In this document: positions 49,471-60,246 of the stretch, piece after piece
Position numbering within the stretch: the stretch's first letter is position 1
How the letters are laid out: the number at the start of each line of letters is the position of its first letter
Origin: Pampus argenteus
Lineage: Eukaryota > Chordata > Actinopteri > Scombriformes > Stromateidae
Length of the DNA: 64,000 bases
Direction: 5' to 3'
NCBI GenBank assembly: GCA_036937835.1
Contig: CM072870.1
Span: 15,657,501-15,721,500, forward strand
Program-made: the position numbers and the translations under genes
The notes under the pieces: model-generated
Database searches by the model: none
What the model was told of the DNA's origin: nothing
Seen by the model: the letters and a program-made list of their open reading frames with translations, nothing else

Positions 49471-50029
49471 GGAGGAGGAAGGTAGGAGGTATTACATTAT
49501 CAAGCCCCCCTTCACTTCATCCCCATGCAGATGCAGGAAACTAATACAGTTAGATCATACTTCCCTTATGCAGAACATTTATGCTACTTCCTGATTTGAA
49601 ACCTAGTACAAGTACCAGATAAAAGAGAATTCATAGCAATTTTTAAGAACAACTGACCATTTTCTTGGGAGGACAGTCTCGAAGTAATTCAAATCATCAT
49701 GTTTCGTTTTGTTTGGGTTTTTTTTGTTTGTTTTTTTTAAAGTCATCAATTCCTACTTTCTAATACACTATGATCATTTTTTTATATTTAAGTGGAGGAC
49801 TCAATCAGAGACCCCCAAACTGTCATCTTATCAATTAGAAGATTTGTTTTTTAAATTAAATGCGTGCATATACGGTTGCTCTTGTATTTAAGTATTTAAT
49901 TATTTATTTAAGTATACAATGACAATACAAAGTGTAATATAGTTGTATAAAATATGTTACTTTTATATGCTTTTTTTTAATTTATTCACAGCACAAACAG
50001 TAAGTGCGAGCAGACAAAGAGTTTACTAT
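49471..50029. other. AT-rich non-coding stretch
   Basis: No gene seen. T-rich runs at 49718-49740 and 49971-49982; TTTATT words near 49890-49912. Confidence 0.55.
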
Positions 50030-50320
50030 CAGCATTCTAACGAACTCAGCGCTGATGTTATAAATTACTACCTAACCAGTCAGGCTCAATAAGGTCTTAA
50101 TACACACCTTAAGCACCATAATAGCCCTAACTAATGCAGCCTGGCTGGCCCTCAGTGGGACTCGGTGGTCTTGCTGTCTGTCTTGCAGACAGAAATCCTC
50201 GTCCCCTGTGGTCTTCAACTGGAGGCCCTTGGCCTGCACAGGCAGCTCTGATGGATCAGCTGAGGGCCGACTACAGGGGATCGAGCTGGAGCCTCAGGGT
50301 TAAACATGCGGCATGACGGA
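50030..50320. promoter_or_regulatory. candidate conserved non-coding element
   Basis: GC-rich for this window, repeat-free, with a 60-codon frame (50134-50316) that lacks any recognised domain. Could be an exon, but I see no protein match by eye and favour non-coding. Confidence 0.25.
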
Positions 50321-51419
50321 GGGATTGACATGTGGAAAGACAGAAAGACCTCAGCATTGTTCCCTGCAAGATCACACATACATCTACAGTACATGTGTCA
50401 ACACACACACCATACACACAGTCAAGACACAACAGCAAACACAACTGGGGAGATAGAGCCCTAAAATTGTTCTTCTTGTTGTCTGACAGACACAGTGTAT
50501 GTCAGTATTTGATCCCTGAGAAGAAGTTAGAGTCTTTCTGACTTAAAGCCTCCTTGTTATTCTCTTTCTGTTCCACATGTCAAGATTTTGTTCCCCACAA
50601 CTTTTCCAACTTATGTCACAGTGTTATGTTAAAAAAAACCTTTTCTTTTTTAGCTCATTAAAATGGTGCTCTGGATCTGATGTAAACATCCAACACTCAT
50701 GTAAGGGTGGTAGACGTTATAATTATATTTCTGAAGGCAATAATTTTCCCAAATAAGTTTTCCACCCTATTTTAAACCAATGTTATAATCAGTATCATGT
50801 AAGCAGTGTGCATGCAAATACATTTTTCTATATGTAAGTAATAAGTTCACATTTTTTAAAGTCGGACGCAGTCAGGTGTCCTTATGAATACTGAAAGAGG
50901 TTTTGCTCGCTGTAATCAATTCTTTTGCTAATAGTGCGTCCGAATGCAATTACAACAGGCTTCAGCAGTCTGATTTAGTCAAATGAAGAGGATATCTTCC
51001 AAAGTTGCTTTGTCTCTTTAGTTTAAAAATCCATCTCAGTGTTTCCCTTTTGAGCTGCTGTAGACGTATAGTAACAAAAAGAGAGACTTTAACTTTGAAT
51101 TTGTAAAGCTAAATTAGCTTCAGGTAAACTTTTAAACACATTTTTGCACAGAAGAAGAGCTGTGTATTTGGTCCCCGATTACTTTGTAATTACATTGTAA
51201 GTGCATTATGATGAGATTTTCTGTCCGTATGAACAGTAGGAATGATTACAGCAAGAAAATCCTGTTGAGCACCTGACTGTTGTTTTTATGAACATATCCT
51301 TGAACAGAATAGATATGTCATCTAGACTATATACTCCATACAGAGACAATGAATGGAAAAGGCCGTATCTTTTACATACAGAAGTAGATCACAGACTAAT
51401 CTTTTCATACTCTGAAACT
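50321..51419. other. AT-rich non-coding stretch
   Basis: No gene or clear repeat. Confidence 0.5.
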
Positions 51420-51660
51420 GAACCAGTGGGGACATCTCATGAAAGCCTGAGCTGTGTGAAGGGCCAGACTTGGCCAGTGGACCTCACTTTGGTTGGCCTA
51501 GGGCTAGAGGATGAGACCTGGGGAGAGTTGAGATGAGGCTGTCACACTTCCCATAGATCAGTCATTATCACTAATCCAGTCACAGCATTGGGATCAGCAC
51601 CAGGCCCATTCATCTAGAACCATCATTAAAGAGCTAAATGAGAGCTGCCTCTGCTAATGA
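51420..51660. promoter_or_regulatory. candidate conserved non-coding element
   Basis: Repeat-free block with CACTAATCCAG (TAATCC at 51572-51577) and two CTAAT words near 51652. It ends at the GT tract. Role is inference. Confidence 0.28.
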
Positions 51661-51675
51661 GGTAATGAGAATTTC

Positions 51676-51830
51676 TGTGTGAGTGTGTGTGAGCATGTGT
51701 GTGTGTGTGTGTGTAAGAGAGCGAAAGAGAGAGAGAGAGACAGACACGGTGAAAGAGAGAAGCAGACAGAGACAGACGAAGAGCAGCAAAGGACAGAGCA
51801 GCAGGTAAAGAGACAAACAGTGAGGCTATC
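51676..51830. repeat. compound (GT)n microsatellite and polypurine tract
   Basis: Interrupted GT tract at 51676-51714, then AGAGCGAAAGAGAGAGAGAG-type purine repeat to about 51830. It creates spurious opposed 60-77 codon frames. Confidence 0.92.
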
Positions 51831-51869
51831 TGAACCATTTTGGCATGTGTGTGAATCAATTTAGAGCTC

Positions 51870-52410
51870 TCTCATCAGGGGGACTGTATCACTCACCCGC
51901 CTCAACCAGTCTGTTTACTGCTCTCCCTCGCCTCACATAAACAAAAGCCAGAGTTGTACTTGTTCGCAATCGCTCTTTAATTCGATACAGCCTCGGATGC
52001 ATGTACGCAGCTGGTTTTTTCTGTTAATTACGATACCACCAGGGTAAATATTATTGTCCTCTCAGTTATACTCCAGCCCAAAACAAAGCGCTGTTGAAGC
52101 TGTGTGAAGTGAGGATGTCGTGCTTTGCTGCGCGACATAAATCAATTATTTATGCCTATGAAGCTCCAAAATATTTATCTTGCTTCATGGTATACAATGC
52201 AGAGGCCTCTGAAAACAAATAGACGTTTTTATCAAAGGCACACGGGTGTAAACACCAGAGTGGAAAGACAATGTACGACCACCCGAGGGAGGTGGTGATG
52301 TTTGGTGAGAGAAGTTTGGGAAAAGCCTATCGTTGACTTGCAAATGCACATCAAACAACGATACATGACCTAATGCCTTACAGGCCTGAATGCAATTTCT
52401 GGCACTGACA
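51870..52410. promoter_or_regulatory. long candidate conserved non-coding element
   Basis: About 540 bp without simple repeats, with retained CpGs, TAATTA at 52025-52030, and a mirrored pair CATAAAT (52136-52142) / ATTTATG (52148-52154). The paired CATAAA words recall the 5949-5981 hairpin. Role is inference. Confidence 0.35.
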
Positions 52411-52902
52411 TTACGCAGACGAAAGAGAAAGCAAAATACAGATTATTGCCAAACTACATCTAAGATTTATAATAAAATGATAACACAAAAATGCATCAAT
52501 TCAAAGGGTAAACAAGATCACTGATCGCCTCTGGACAGACCAGTGGTGCTCGCAAAACATGTGGCCAAAAGATAAATGAGATGCGTGTGTGGCTCATACT
52601 GTATGGATCAACTATGTAAATAGTAATGATGCTTTGTAAATATTCAGTTATGGAGCACACACACAAATCAAACAGCTGCTCAAACCGAAACATTCGGGTG
52701 AAAATGGATTCAAAATGTCTTGTTAGGGGGAATTTTAATATTGATTGTGTCAACGAAAAGTTGAATCTATCAGTTAATGAGGATAGTGTAGAGTCAGTAT
52801 CCTCAATTCAATTCAACAACACACAAATAGAGTGTATATATACTTCTGTTTGTTTAGCATGCAGGTAATCTAGAGAAAATCCATCCTTAGTTAACCTAAG
52901 TC
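52411..52902. other. AT-rich non-coding stretch
   Basis: No gene called. One chance frame (52626-52868) includes GNFNID, loosely like the GDFNID box of LINE endonucleases, but nothing around it supports this. Confidence 0.45.
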
Positions 52903-52988
52903 CACATAAGAATATCAATGACACCACACATGACTGCTTTAACAGCAGTCATAGAGGACATGTGTGGTGTCATTGATATTCTTATGTG
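52903..52988. repeat. perfect 30 bp inverted repeat with nested hairpin
   Basis: Arms 52903-52932 and 52959-52988 are exact reverse complements over 30 bp. Inside lies a second stem, TGACTGCT (52931-52938) and AGCAGTCA (52944-52951), with loop TTAAC, leaving a one-sided 7 nt gap (52952-52958). The arms are unique-looking sequence, not simple repeat. The absence of mismatches implies recent origin, gene conversion or constraint. It might be a young inverted duplication, a structured RNA or an assembly artefact. Confidence 0.95.
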
Positions 52989-55019
52989 TTTTTTTTAAAC
53001 TCAGTATTGAGCTGTAATATCTTTGGGTTTTGCCAATACGTTTAGAACTGAGGTTAACAACAAATTGCAATCTTGTCCTTTTGACTAAGTAAAACAGCAG
53101 ATAAATGAAAAGATTAAAATCCTTTCAATTAAAGACAAATTAAAGACTGTCAATATTCTCTGATTGACCTCAGAGTGTTGAATTTATGCGGACAGTACAA
53201 AAGCTAATGTATGATTATGATATAAAGGTAAGGTCGGGCAACTTAGACTGTTTCCATCACATCTGGTTAGGGTTAGGGATCTGATTTTTTCAGAGTGTAC
53301 CAGTGAAACCTGATGTCTCTTTATATTCAAAGCAATCTGGCTGAAAACCAAACGTTTGTTTGTTTGTTTTAATTCATGCAGACCAGCAAGAGGTTTAACC
53401 ACATGAACGAATGCAATCACATAAAGTACTGGTGAAAAAAAGTGTGAAGGAATTTCAAAGATTAACGTTCATACCAAGTGATTATTTCACAACGCCAGGA
53501 CAAGAGACACCATAAAGAGTCCTTGTGAGAGAATACATGTTTGTATGTAGATAAGCCGCACATACATATAACACTTGAAACAGCAACTGAGTCTTTAACA
53601 TCCATCACCTTGTTGGACACGCACCTACACCCACACCCACACAGACAAACACACACACTCCAATTCTCTCGGGTCTTAAGGACGTCTTTGTATGTCCGAC
53701 ATGATGCTCCTGGGAATACAAACATGTGCCACAGCTGGACATTTTATCTTGCAGTATTGAAGTGAGTGGTATAAGACAAGAGGGGAGTAAACAGAAAACA
53801 GAAGTAGCCTGTTGGGAGTGTAACAATAATGACAATAAGCTCCACTCAGTCTGTCGCATTAATCCGGGGATCAAACCCACATAGCAGCGTGACCTTGTCT
53901 GTCTCTATTGGCCATCTCCCTATGAAGTACTGATGACACATACACACATATACATGTTAATGTCAGCAGAGATATTTAAATATGTAAACACAAACAAAGA
54001 CAAATGAAAGAACAGTCATATTACCCCACTGTGCTTTTCTGGTACAGTATTCCTACAAAATAAATCATTGCCCGACCTTCTGGTTCCACCTACTAAACAA
54101 CACCCTTTAAGTGAATAAATTGATTTCCATGGGAAAGTTGCTTCAAAATTGACATTAAAACTATAGATACAAAAGATTTAAGGATATATATATAGGATAT
54201 ATATTTTTTATTTTTTAGAAAAAAATATTATTGCATTATTTTATTTTAGAACTTTTTTCATATTTTTATTTTTAAAGGTATTATTATTATTATTATTAAC
54301 AACATTTAATTAGCAAATTCTGACTCCTAGAAGATGTCCATATATGATCTTCAGTTGTGGTTTTAATTTTTGTTTTGCATAATGTATTTTCCACTGCATT
54401 GTCTTTACAGTAATATTTTCTGTCTGAAGTCTTAGTTATGCACATGTGCTCTTGCAAAACTACAGTTAGAAACCTTGTAAAGCATAAATAGTGCCAAGAA
54501 ATAGGGTTTCTCCTGCAGAAATCTAGTTATGGGGACGAGGTTTTTAATCCGGGTCTTCATTCATATATGTTAATAAATTTGCATTCACTAACTCCTTTCT
54601 GGAAATGTGACTCCAGTAAAACAACGTATACTGGAGCAAGCAGAGCAAGTATTCTACAGCTTTCCAAATAAACTTACATTTTTACATAAAGCATTTAAAT
54701 GCTTGCCACTGAATCGTACCTCACCTCAATTAAAAACAGAGAGTAGTCCTTTAGAGTTTGTAGCTGTAACTGCATATTGATAGTTCTGGGGCAACCAGTC
54801 AGAACATTATGACAATAATAAGGTTAAAAAAAAAAGACCACTTTTTTTTTTTTAGGAAATCAGATTACTACAGGAAGTCCTCACTAACCATCCAACACAC
54901 TGAGCGTCAGAGACGATGCACCACCCTGCCCTCACCTGCCAGCTCGTATATACGTCTAAACAGAAGGGGGGCGTGAGCTAGCGTCTCATCACCATGCTAA
55001 GTGTTTACAAATTGTTTTG
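52989..55019. other. AT-rich non-coding stretch
   Basis: No gene seen. GGTTAGGGTTAGGG (two telomere-like units) at about 53267-53280 is too short to matter. TTTG repeat near 53354-53368; very AT-rich 54180-54300 including (ATT)n at 54280-54298; A and T runs at 54827-54853. Confidence 0.5.
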
Positions 55020-55460
55020 GTCTGACTTGTGGGGGTTGCTCAGACGCAGCAAGCGGTCAGAATGAGCTGCCAGGCGAAGGCTGTTGATCTCTGCATGACA
55101 CACTGCCCTTATGGTGTTGCACATGGCCCTCCATTAATAAACAAATGAAGGGCTCACCCTGGAGGTCAGGGGAGCTCAGCTGGCCCATTTGCCACAGCGA
55201 TCTCTCGGCTCATGGGGATCCAAAATGGCCACCCGCCGCGTCTGCCTGTCAGACGGCTTCTAACCTTGTCTTTAGTGATGGGCAGGAGGGCAGGAAGGGG
55301 GGGTTTTAGGGTGGGGACACACAAAGGGGGGCATGCCGCAGTGCCCTCCCTCCCCTTTGCTGATTAGTGTGAGTGACAAAGTGGAGCAGAGAGTCCACTC
55401 GGGCCTTCATAATAAATCTATCAGGGAGTAATAGAATTCCATCAATCCTCGCTCCTCAGT
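55020..55460. promoter_or_regulatory. candidate conserved non-coding elements (two blocks)
   Basis: Blocks 55020-55290 and 55365-55455 are GC-balanced, CpG-bearing and repeat-free, separated by a G-rich patch. They contain CCATTAATAAAC near 55130 and TAATAAATC near 55411. Role is inference. Confidence 0.3.
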
Positions 55461-55526
55461 CTCCCTGCCCTCTCTCTCCTGCTCTCCACCCCTTGGGGGG
55501 GTCACCATGTTGGGGTGTATGTCTGC

Positions 55527-55567
55527 ATGGTGGTGGTGGTGGGAATGTGGGTAGGGGGGGTGGGGGG
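55527..55567 (+). repeat. (TGG)n and G-quadruplex candidate
   Basis: A TGG triplet patch leads into four G-runs (55541-55543, 55549-55551, 55554-55560, 55562-55567) with loops of 5, 2 and 1 nt, a canonical G4 pattern on the + strand. Confidence 0.85.
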
Positions 55568-56541
55568 TGTCCAATCCTTTGGGATTGTACAACTGTTATT
55601 ATTCAATTATGCCCCTTTTCTTCTCAGTTAAAAGACCATGATATCATTATCACTTAATGAATATATATAATTGGATCTTGCCTGCCGCTTCCCCCTGGTC
55701 TGATGAATACCACTCACTATTCATTCAGGCCCTGCTCATCCTCCTCTACCCTGTATTCATTACAGCAGTCTGTGGAGCTGGAGATGATGATGACAGTGAT
55801 GATGATGATGATGCTGTCAATAAGGCAAATCTGAAATTATGTCTGTGTTTAATCAATGTTTAGTTAAACAAAAAGTATAATAGAACTTAAACTTGGAAGT
55901 TTCTGATGAAATCGGGTTTTTTTTCTTCTTTTTTTTTTTAGCAGTCTGGGTGTTGTAAATATAAAGAGAGTGACATCAACTGCTAAAATGACATTGCAGG
56001 TGAATGGATTCAGGCTTCTCGGCACACTGAACATTATCAAACTAATTCTAACTTAATTAACAAGGATTTTATTGCTCAAACAATGCCTGCTTTGTGCATG
56101 TGATTATTACAATTTCTCTGTTTTGTTTAATAACCCTGTGTCAATTTACAGTACAATCGTTGCAGAAACTCATTAGATCCACAGATAGGATGTGGCTTTC
56201 ATCTCCCTGCTCTGTGATGGCTGCACATGGTGAAATTGTTAGGGAAAATCCAGCAACATTAATGCAGAATAGATGGAGGACGGAGAGATTTCTACAATAG
56301 CTATACCATCATTGATTGTTTCTATTTAAATATGTCTCTATGGTTAGCATGAGTGTGAACAAACTCCCAGAGGACATTGAGAGAAGAGCTGAAAACCTTG
56401 ATAGCCGCAGTCGTGACAGTCATGATCATCAATACCCTCTCAATCTGCCAGGAAACAATGAGAGAAAGGGATAAAGATGGTGATGAGTACCACTAAAAAC
56501 ATTGATTTAGCATTTGTCCACTTCATTTGTAGTGAGACAAT
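55568..56541. other. non-coding stretch
   Basis: No gene seen. An imperfect (GAT)n patch lies at 55781-55814 and T-rich runs at 55917-55940. Confidence 0.5.
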
Positions 56542-56583
56542 GGGGCGACGGGGAAGGGAGGGTTGGGGGGGGGGGGGGGGGGG
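56542..56583 (+). repeat. poly-G run (19 G) with G-quadruplex potential
   Basis: G-runs at 56542-56545, 56550-56553, 56556-56558, 56560-56562 and an uninterrupted 19 G at 56565-56583. This is the longest poly-G in the window. Confidence 0.9.
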
Positions 56584-58399
56584 AGTCTTTGAAGAGACAA
56601 AATCGGGGAGTGTTTAGCCTCCTCCCATTCAGATGTCACCCTCTTGTTGGAAACCAAAAGCAACCGTCCCTCCCCTCCGCATTGTTGAAGGTAAATGTGG
56701 CATGGTGGGGGCTGAGCATGTCTGTGTAAATCAGACACGGAGTGTGTAAGGCGGTGGGAGTGTGTGCATGTGTGTGCGGTTGTGGCCTGCACATACATGG
56801 ACGGGTATGGGGCGTACATCGTCATTAATCCTCCTTAAAGAAGACAGTGTTGGCAGAGTGGCAGCGCCCCAACCCAGCTGCTCCCTCCACAGAGACACTT
56901 CAGACACCCTATCTCACTCCCCCCCCCATACACACACACACACACCTTCCCACCCGTCACCCCACCACCTCACCCCTCCATCTCTGATCACCTCAGCCTT
57001 CTCTTTCAAGCCCCAATTCCCATCACCTCTTTATACACACACACACACACACACACACACTGCCCAAAATCCAGAACCCCAATCTCACTCACTCACCCAT
57101 CCTTGCCATACATCACTCCAAATTAAATTTACATTAGGCCCTCCTCTATCAAAGGGGCCAAAGAGAGCCAGGGAGGGAATGAGATCGAGGGGCTGACATC
57201 ATTACCCGGCAGCAGAGCACATGACCATCATCTATTAAAGCCTTTTATACACATGTCTCAGGATTTTACCAAAGTTCATGCATACCTAAGTGCAAGTTTG
57301 TGTTAAAAATTAAAAGCTCTTTTAGGAGGACAAAGGAGTTTCTGAACTGTTGACTTTGAGAGGGGCTTTATTACCCCCAACCATGGATGTCTGGCATCGC
57401 TATAGACAGCCCCCCATCCTTTCCTCTCTCCTCTCAGTATTTTTTTTTTTTCACTCCCGCCTACCTCTGGCTCCTGCTGCCTTCTGTCTTATCATTAGGC
57501 AGTGTTGCGTTGACTGTCTGAATATTAGTAAGAATTTTTCTGATACAGAAAAAATAACAATTCAGCAATGAAACAAACAAAACATTAACTCATACAGCTC
57601 CTGGCTATTTATGACGTGATATTTTGACTTTTAATGAGGCCCACTGCTCTCTGTTGCTGTGTTTTGCTTTACTCTCTGTGTATATTCTGTCATATTTTCT
57701 CCTTAATTGTACAGTAAGTGTTTGTATATGTACTTTGTATTATATCGTATATGTATGTGGACTTTTTTGCCTCTTTACATCATGACCAAGAGACTACAGA
57801 TGAATAATAGCCTTCTGGCTAATTCTGGCTTTTTTTTTCCTGACAAATATTGGACATGGATCCAATATTAAAAACAGCCAAAGATCACAAATGTTAAATG
57901 TTTTCTAAACACGGGCAGCTGTAGGATGTTGCCTGGGTAAAATAATCAAGGATCAAGGCATAATAACAGTATTAAAAATCTGACCACACATTATTGCCAG
58001 TTTTTTGGGTATTTGACAGTTTGCAATGTCCAACAAACTGATATTCAGTACTCATCATGTGTTTATTTGACATTATTGTGAAATTTGTCCTTTTTACCAT
58101 TGTTGTTTTGCATGTGTTTATTATCTATGAAATATGGCGCCATGCCTCACACTGTCTCATGTTGTTTTTATTGTATCTTGCTATATTGCATTATGTCATG
58201 TCGTGTTTTGTTATCTTGTCCTGTCTTGTTGTGTCAGACTGTGTTGTACTTTGTCACGTTACATTATGGTGCAGCACGTCTCGTTGCGTGCTCTCGCCTC
58301 ACTCTACATCAGTGATGTATTAGAACAGAGTGTTACCTCCCCTCACTATTGGGGATATATTTGCATTGGAGCGTCTGAAAGCAGCTGGAGTGAACCAGC
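56584..58399. other. non-coding stretch with CA tracts
   Basis: No gene seen. AC patches at 56931-56944 and 57035-57060 within a C-rich region give a spurious 144-codon frame (56762-57196). TTGT/CTTGT-rich low complexity lies at 58150-58265. Confidence 0.5.
57035..57060. repeat. (AC)n microsatellite
   Basis: Uninterrupted AC tract of 26 bp. Confidence 0.95.
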
Positions 58400-58960
58400 T
58401 CAGTAAAGGCACCTGAGTGCTGAGCGCTTACTCTTTAATTGCTTCATTATCGTCTGTGCTAATCCCTCTCCAATTTCGACACTCTCATTTTCCACACTAA
58501 TTTGTCCTGGTCCCTCTCCGGCTCTCTCCTCTCACAGTCCGCAGCGCTATGGTACCTATTTGCTTTCCAAGGCAATGATAACAATTAATGCAGCAGTCGG
58601 CGGCGTTTGTTTCATATAAACCTGTTTTAGCCGACTAAACAAGGGGCTGCTGATAAACAGACTCCGGAGCCGAGGCGCAGAGCTTCACAGCACCATTTGT
58701 CTCTCTAATTATGCTTTAATTACAACTGTGTATGCTAATACACTAAACATTTGCATAGAACATTCACACAACTTTCTGCTTTCTCTTTACCAGTGCTGCA
58801 GAAGGAGGAGAGAACAATTGCACCAGTGCTGTTCGAAAGAGGCCTTCGCTGTGTTAAATTACATATGGGAATTGTTTCGGATTAAAAACAATGCCATAGT
58901 GCTCTCTGACAAACTGTTTATTTTATGTTGTTACGTAACAGCAAACAAGCTCTAAGTGAT
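58400..58960. promoter_or_regulatory. long candidate conserved non-coding element
   Basis: About 560 bp, repeat-free, with a TAATCC core (58460-58465), ACAATTAATG (58581-58590), a CpG cluster at 58596-58680, and two TAATTA cores 11 bp apart (58706-58711, 58717-58722). Composition differs sharply from the TTGT-rich flank. With the 49.1 kb block it is the best enhancer-like candidate here. Function is inference. Confidence 0.38.
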
Positions 58961-59130
58961 TATAGAATTAGGGGGCAATTCATTTCTTTAATGCGTAACG
59001 TGTAATACGTTTTGGTCTAATGAAAAAAGATTGCATTCTTATCCCTTCTGCATTATATCACACCCTTAACAACAATGGTGCTGTTATCTTGGTTTTTGTA
59101 CTTGTATGTTACTTATGTGTATGAAGGCAA

Positions 59131-59548
59131 CAGTATGTTTTCAACCAAAGTGCTTGTCACACTGTGAAAAGCCAGTCTTCGCAGTGAGTGTTGAGACATG
59201 ATAATCATCTAAATGGGGATAATGGCAGACACATTTGGACAGTCTCTCCTGAAACGCATCCTTGGTGTTGCACTTGCTCAAACGCGCAGAAAGTGCAGAA
59301 AGTAGTTGTGTGAAGAATAACAGAAAAAGAGAGAGAAGGTAAAAAACCTGCTACTTACTCACCTCCAAACAGTCACTACAAGAAGTAGGTATGAATGTGG
59401 GATTATTAGTTTGGGAAGGTTACAGAAATTGTTGCATACAATCGGTCAGATATTGTCTGATATCAGACAGGTTTGGCGGGAGCTGAGATGCGTGGTTCAG
59501 ATTCATTATTCGGTCATCTAAAAAAAGCACTTTGGTTGAACCATACTG
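59131..59548. mobile_element. 418 bp element with terminal inverted repeats (hAT-like MITE candidate)
   Basis: The left end starts CAGTATG-TTTTCAACC-AAAGTGCTT (59131-59155). The right end, read on the minus strand, starts CAGTATG-GTTCAACC-AAAGTGCTT (59548 back to 59525). They differ by one substitution and one indel. The CAG start and GTTCAACC word recall hAT termini. The interior has no transposase frame and holds a perfect 16 bp palindrome at 59454-59469. The flanking octamers (59123-59130 and 59549-59556) do not match as a target duplication, so class assignment is tentative. Confidence 0.6.
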
Positions 59549-59789
59549 ATACCTTAAGATTTACCGGGTGTGCCACTAAAGGCAGGATTTCAACTTCTCT
59601 CTCAAGCATTATTTTTCATTCACCATATGTGGCGTTATATCACCTATAAAAATCCATGTGATGATGAAGATCATGTGATATAATCGAATACTCCAAAACA
59701 CCTATTAAACCCTCGAGGTAACTTGTCAACCAATTTGTTTGAACATTTTGTGTCCGTTGTTTTCCTGTCTCTTTTATTCCATCCTGTTT
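59549..59789. other. non-coding stretch
   Basis: Nothing clear; may include the decayed body of the retroposon whose tail follows. Confidence 0.45.
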
Positions 59790-59870
59790 AGCTGTCACCT
59801 GTGCAGCACTTTCTACTGTCATAAAAAAGTGATATATAAATAAAAGACTTTCTTGTCTATTGATCAATTC
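59790..59870 (+). mobile_element. 3' tail of fish LINE/SINE-type retroposon (candidate)
   Basis: GCAGCACTTTCTACTGTC followed by AAGTGATATATAAATAAAAG resembles the GCACTTTG...GTGCTATATAAATAAA tail that ends many fish L2-like LINEs and derived SINEs. The upstream body is not readable. Confidence 0.45.
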
Positions 59871-60220
59871 TATTCTGTTCTATTCCATACTCATTGCCCC
59901 GACTCTTCGCTCCAGCGAGGCGTTCAGCTACACACCTAACTTAACTACATGTCATTGAGTCATTAACATACAAATGACCTGCAGTTATCCTGTGATCAGG
60001 GCCCCCCAAATGCCACCAAATGCTGAGGAACCACCATTTACAGATAAGTAACCCATGAAGCTCCGGTAAGTAATTCCTCACCACGCCATTTTGGCTAAAA
60101 ATCAAGGCATTTAATTGACCATTAGGAAATAAGCCTCTGACAGTTAAGGTTAGTGGTAGAGGTGATGCTGATGATGATGGTGGTAGAGGGGCGTAAAATG
60201 AGGGCTTAGACTGAGAAAAA
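59871..60220. other. non-coding stretch
   Basis: No gene seen; ends in a (GAT/GGT)-rich patch near 60160-60185. Confidence 0.5.
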
Positions 60221-60246
60221 ACACACACACACACACACACACACAC
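60221..60246. repeat. (AC)n microsatellite
   Basis: Uninterrupted AC tract of 26 bp. Confidence 0.95.

Noticed and set aside
52626..52868. GNFNID word resembling the LINE endonuclease GDFNID box
   Set aside because: A single six-residue similarity in an AT-rich chance frame, with no neighbouring endonuclease motifs.
53267..53280. TTAGGG-like telomeric repeat
   Set aside because: Only about two units; far too short for an interstitial telomere.
56762..57196. 144-codon + strand open frame
   Set aside because: Crosses two AC repeats in a C-rich region; THTHTH and proline runs only.
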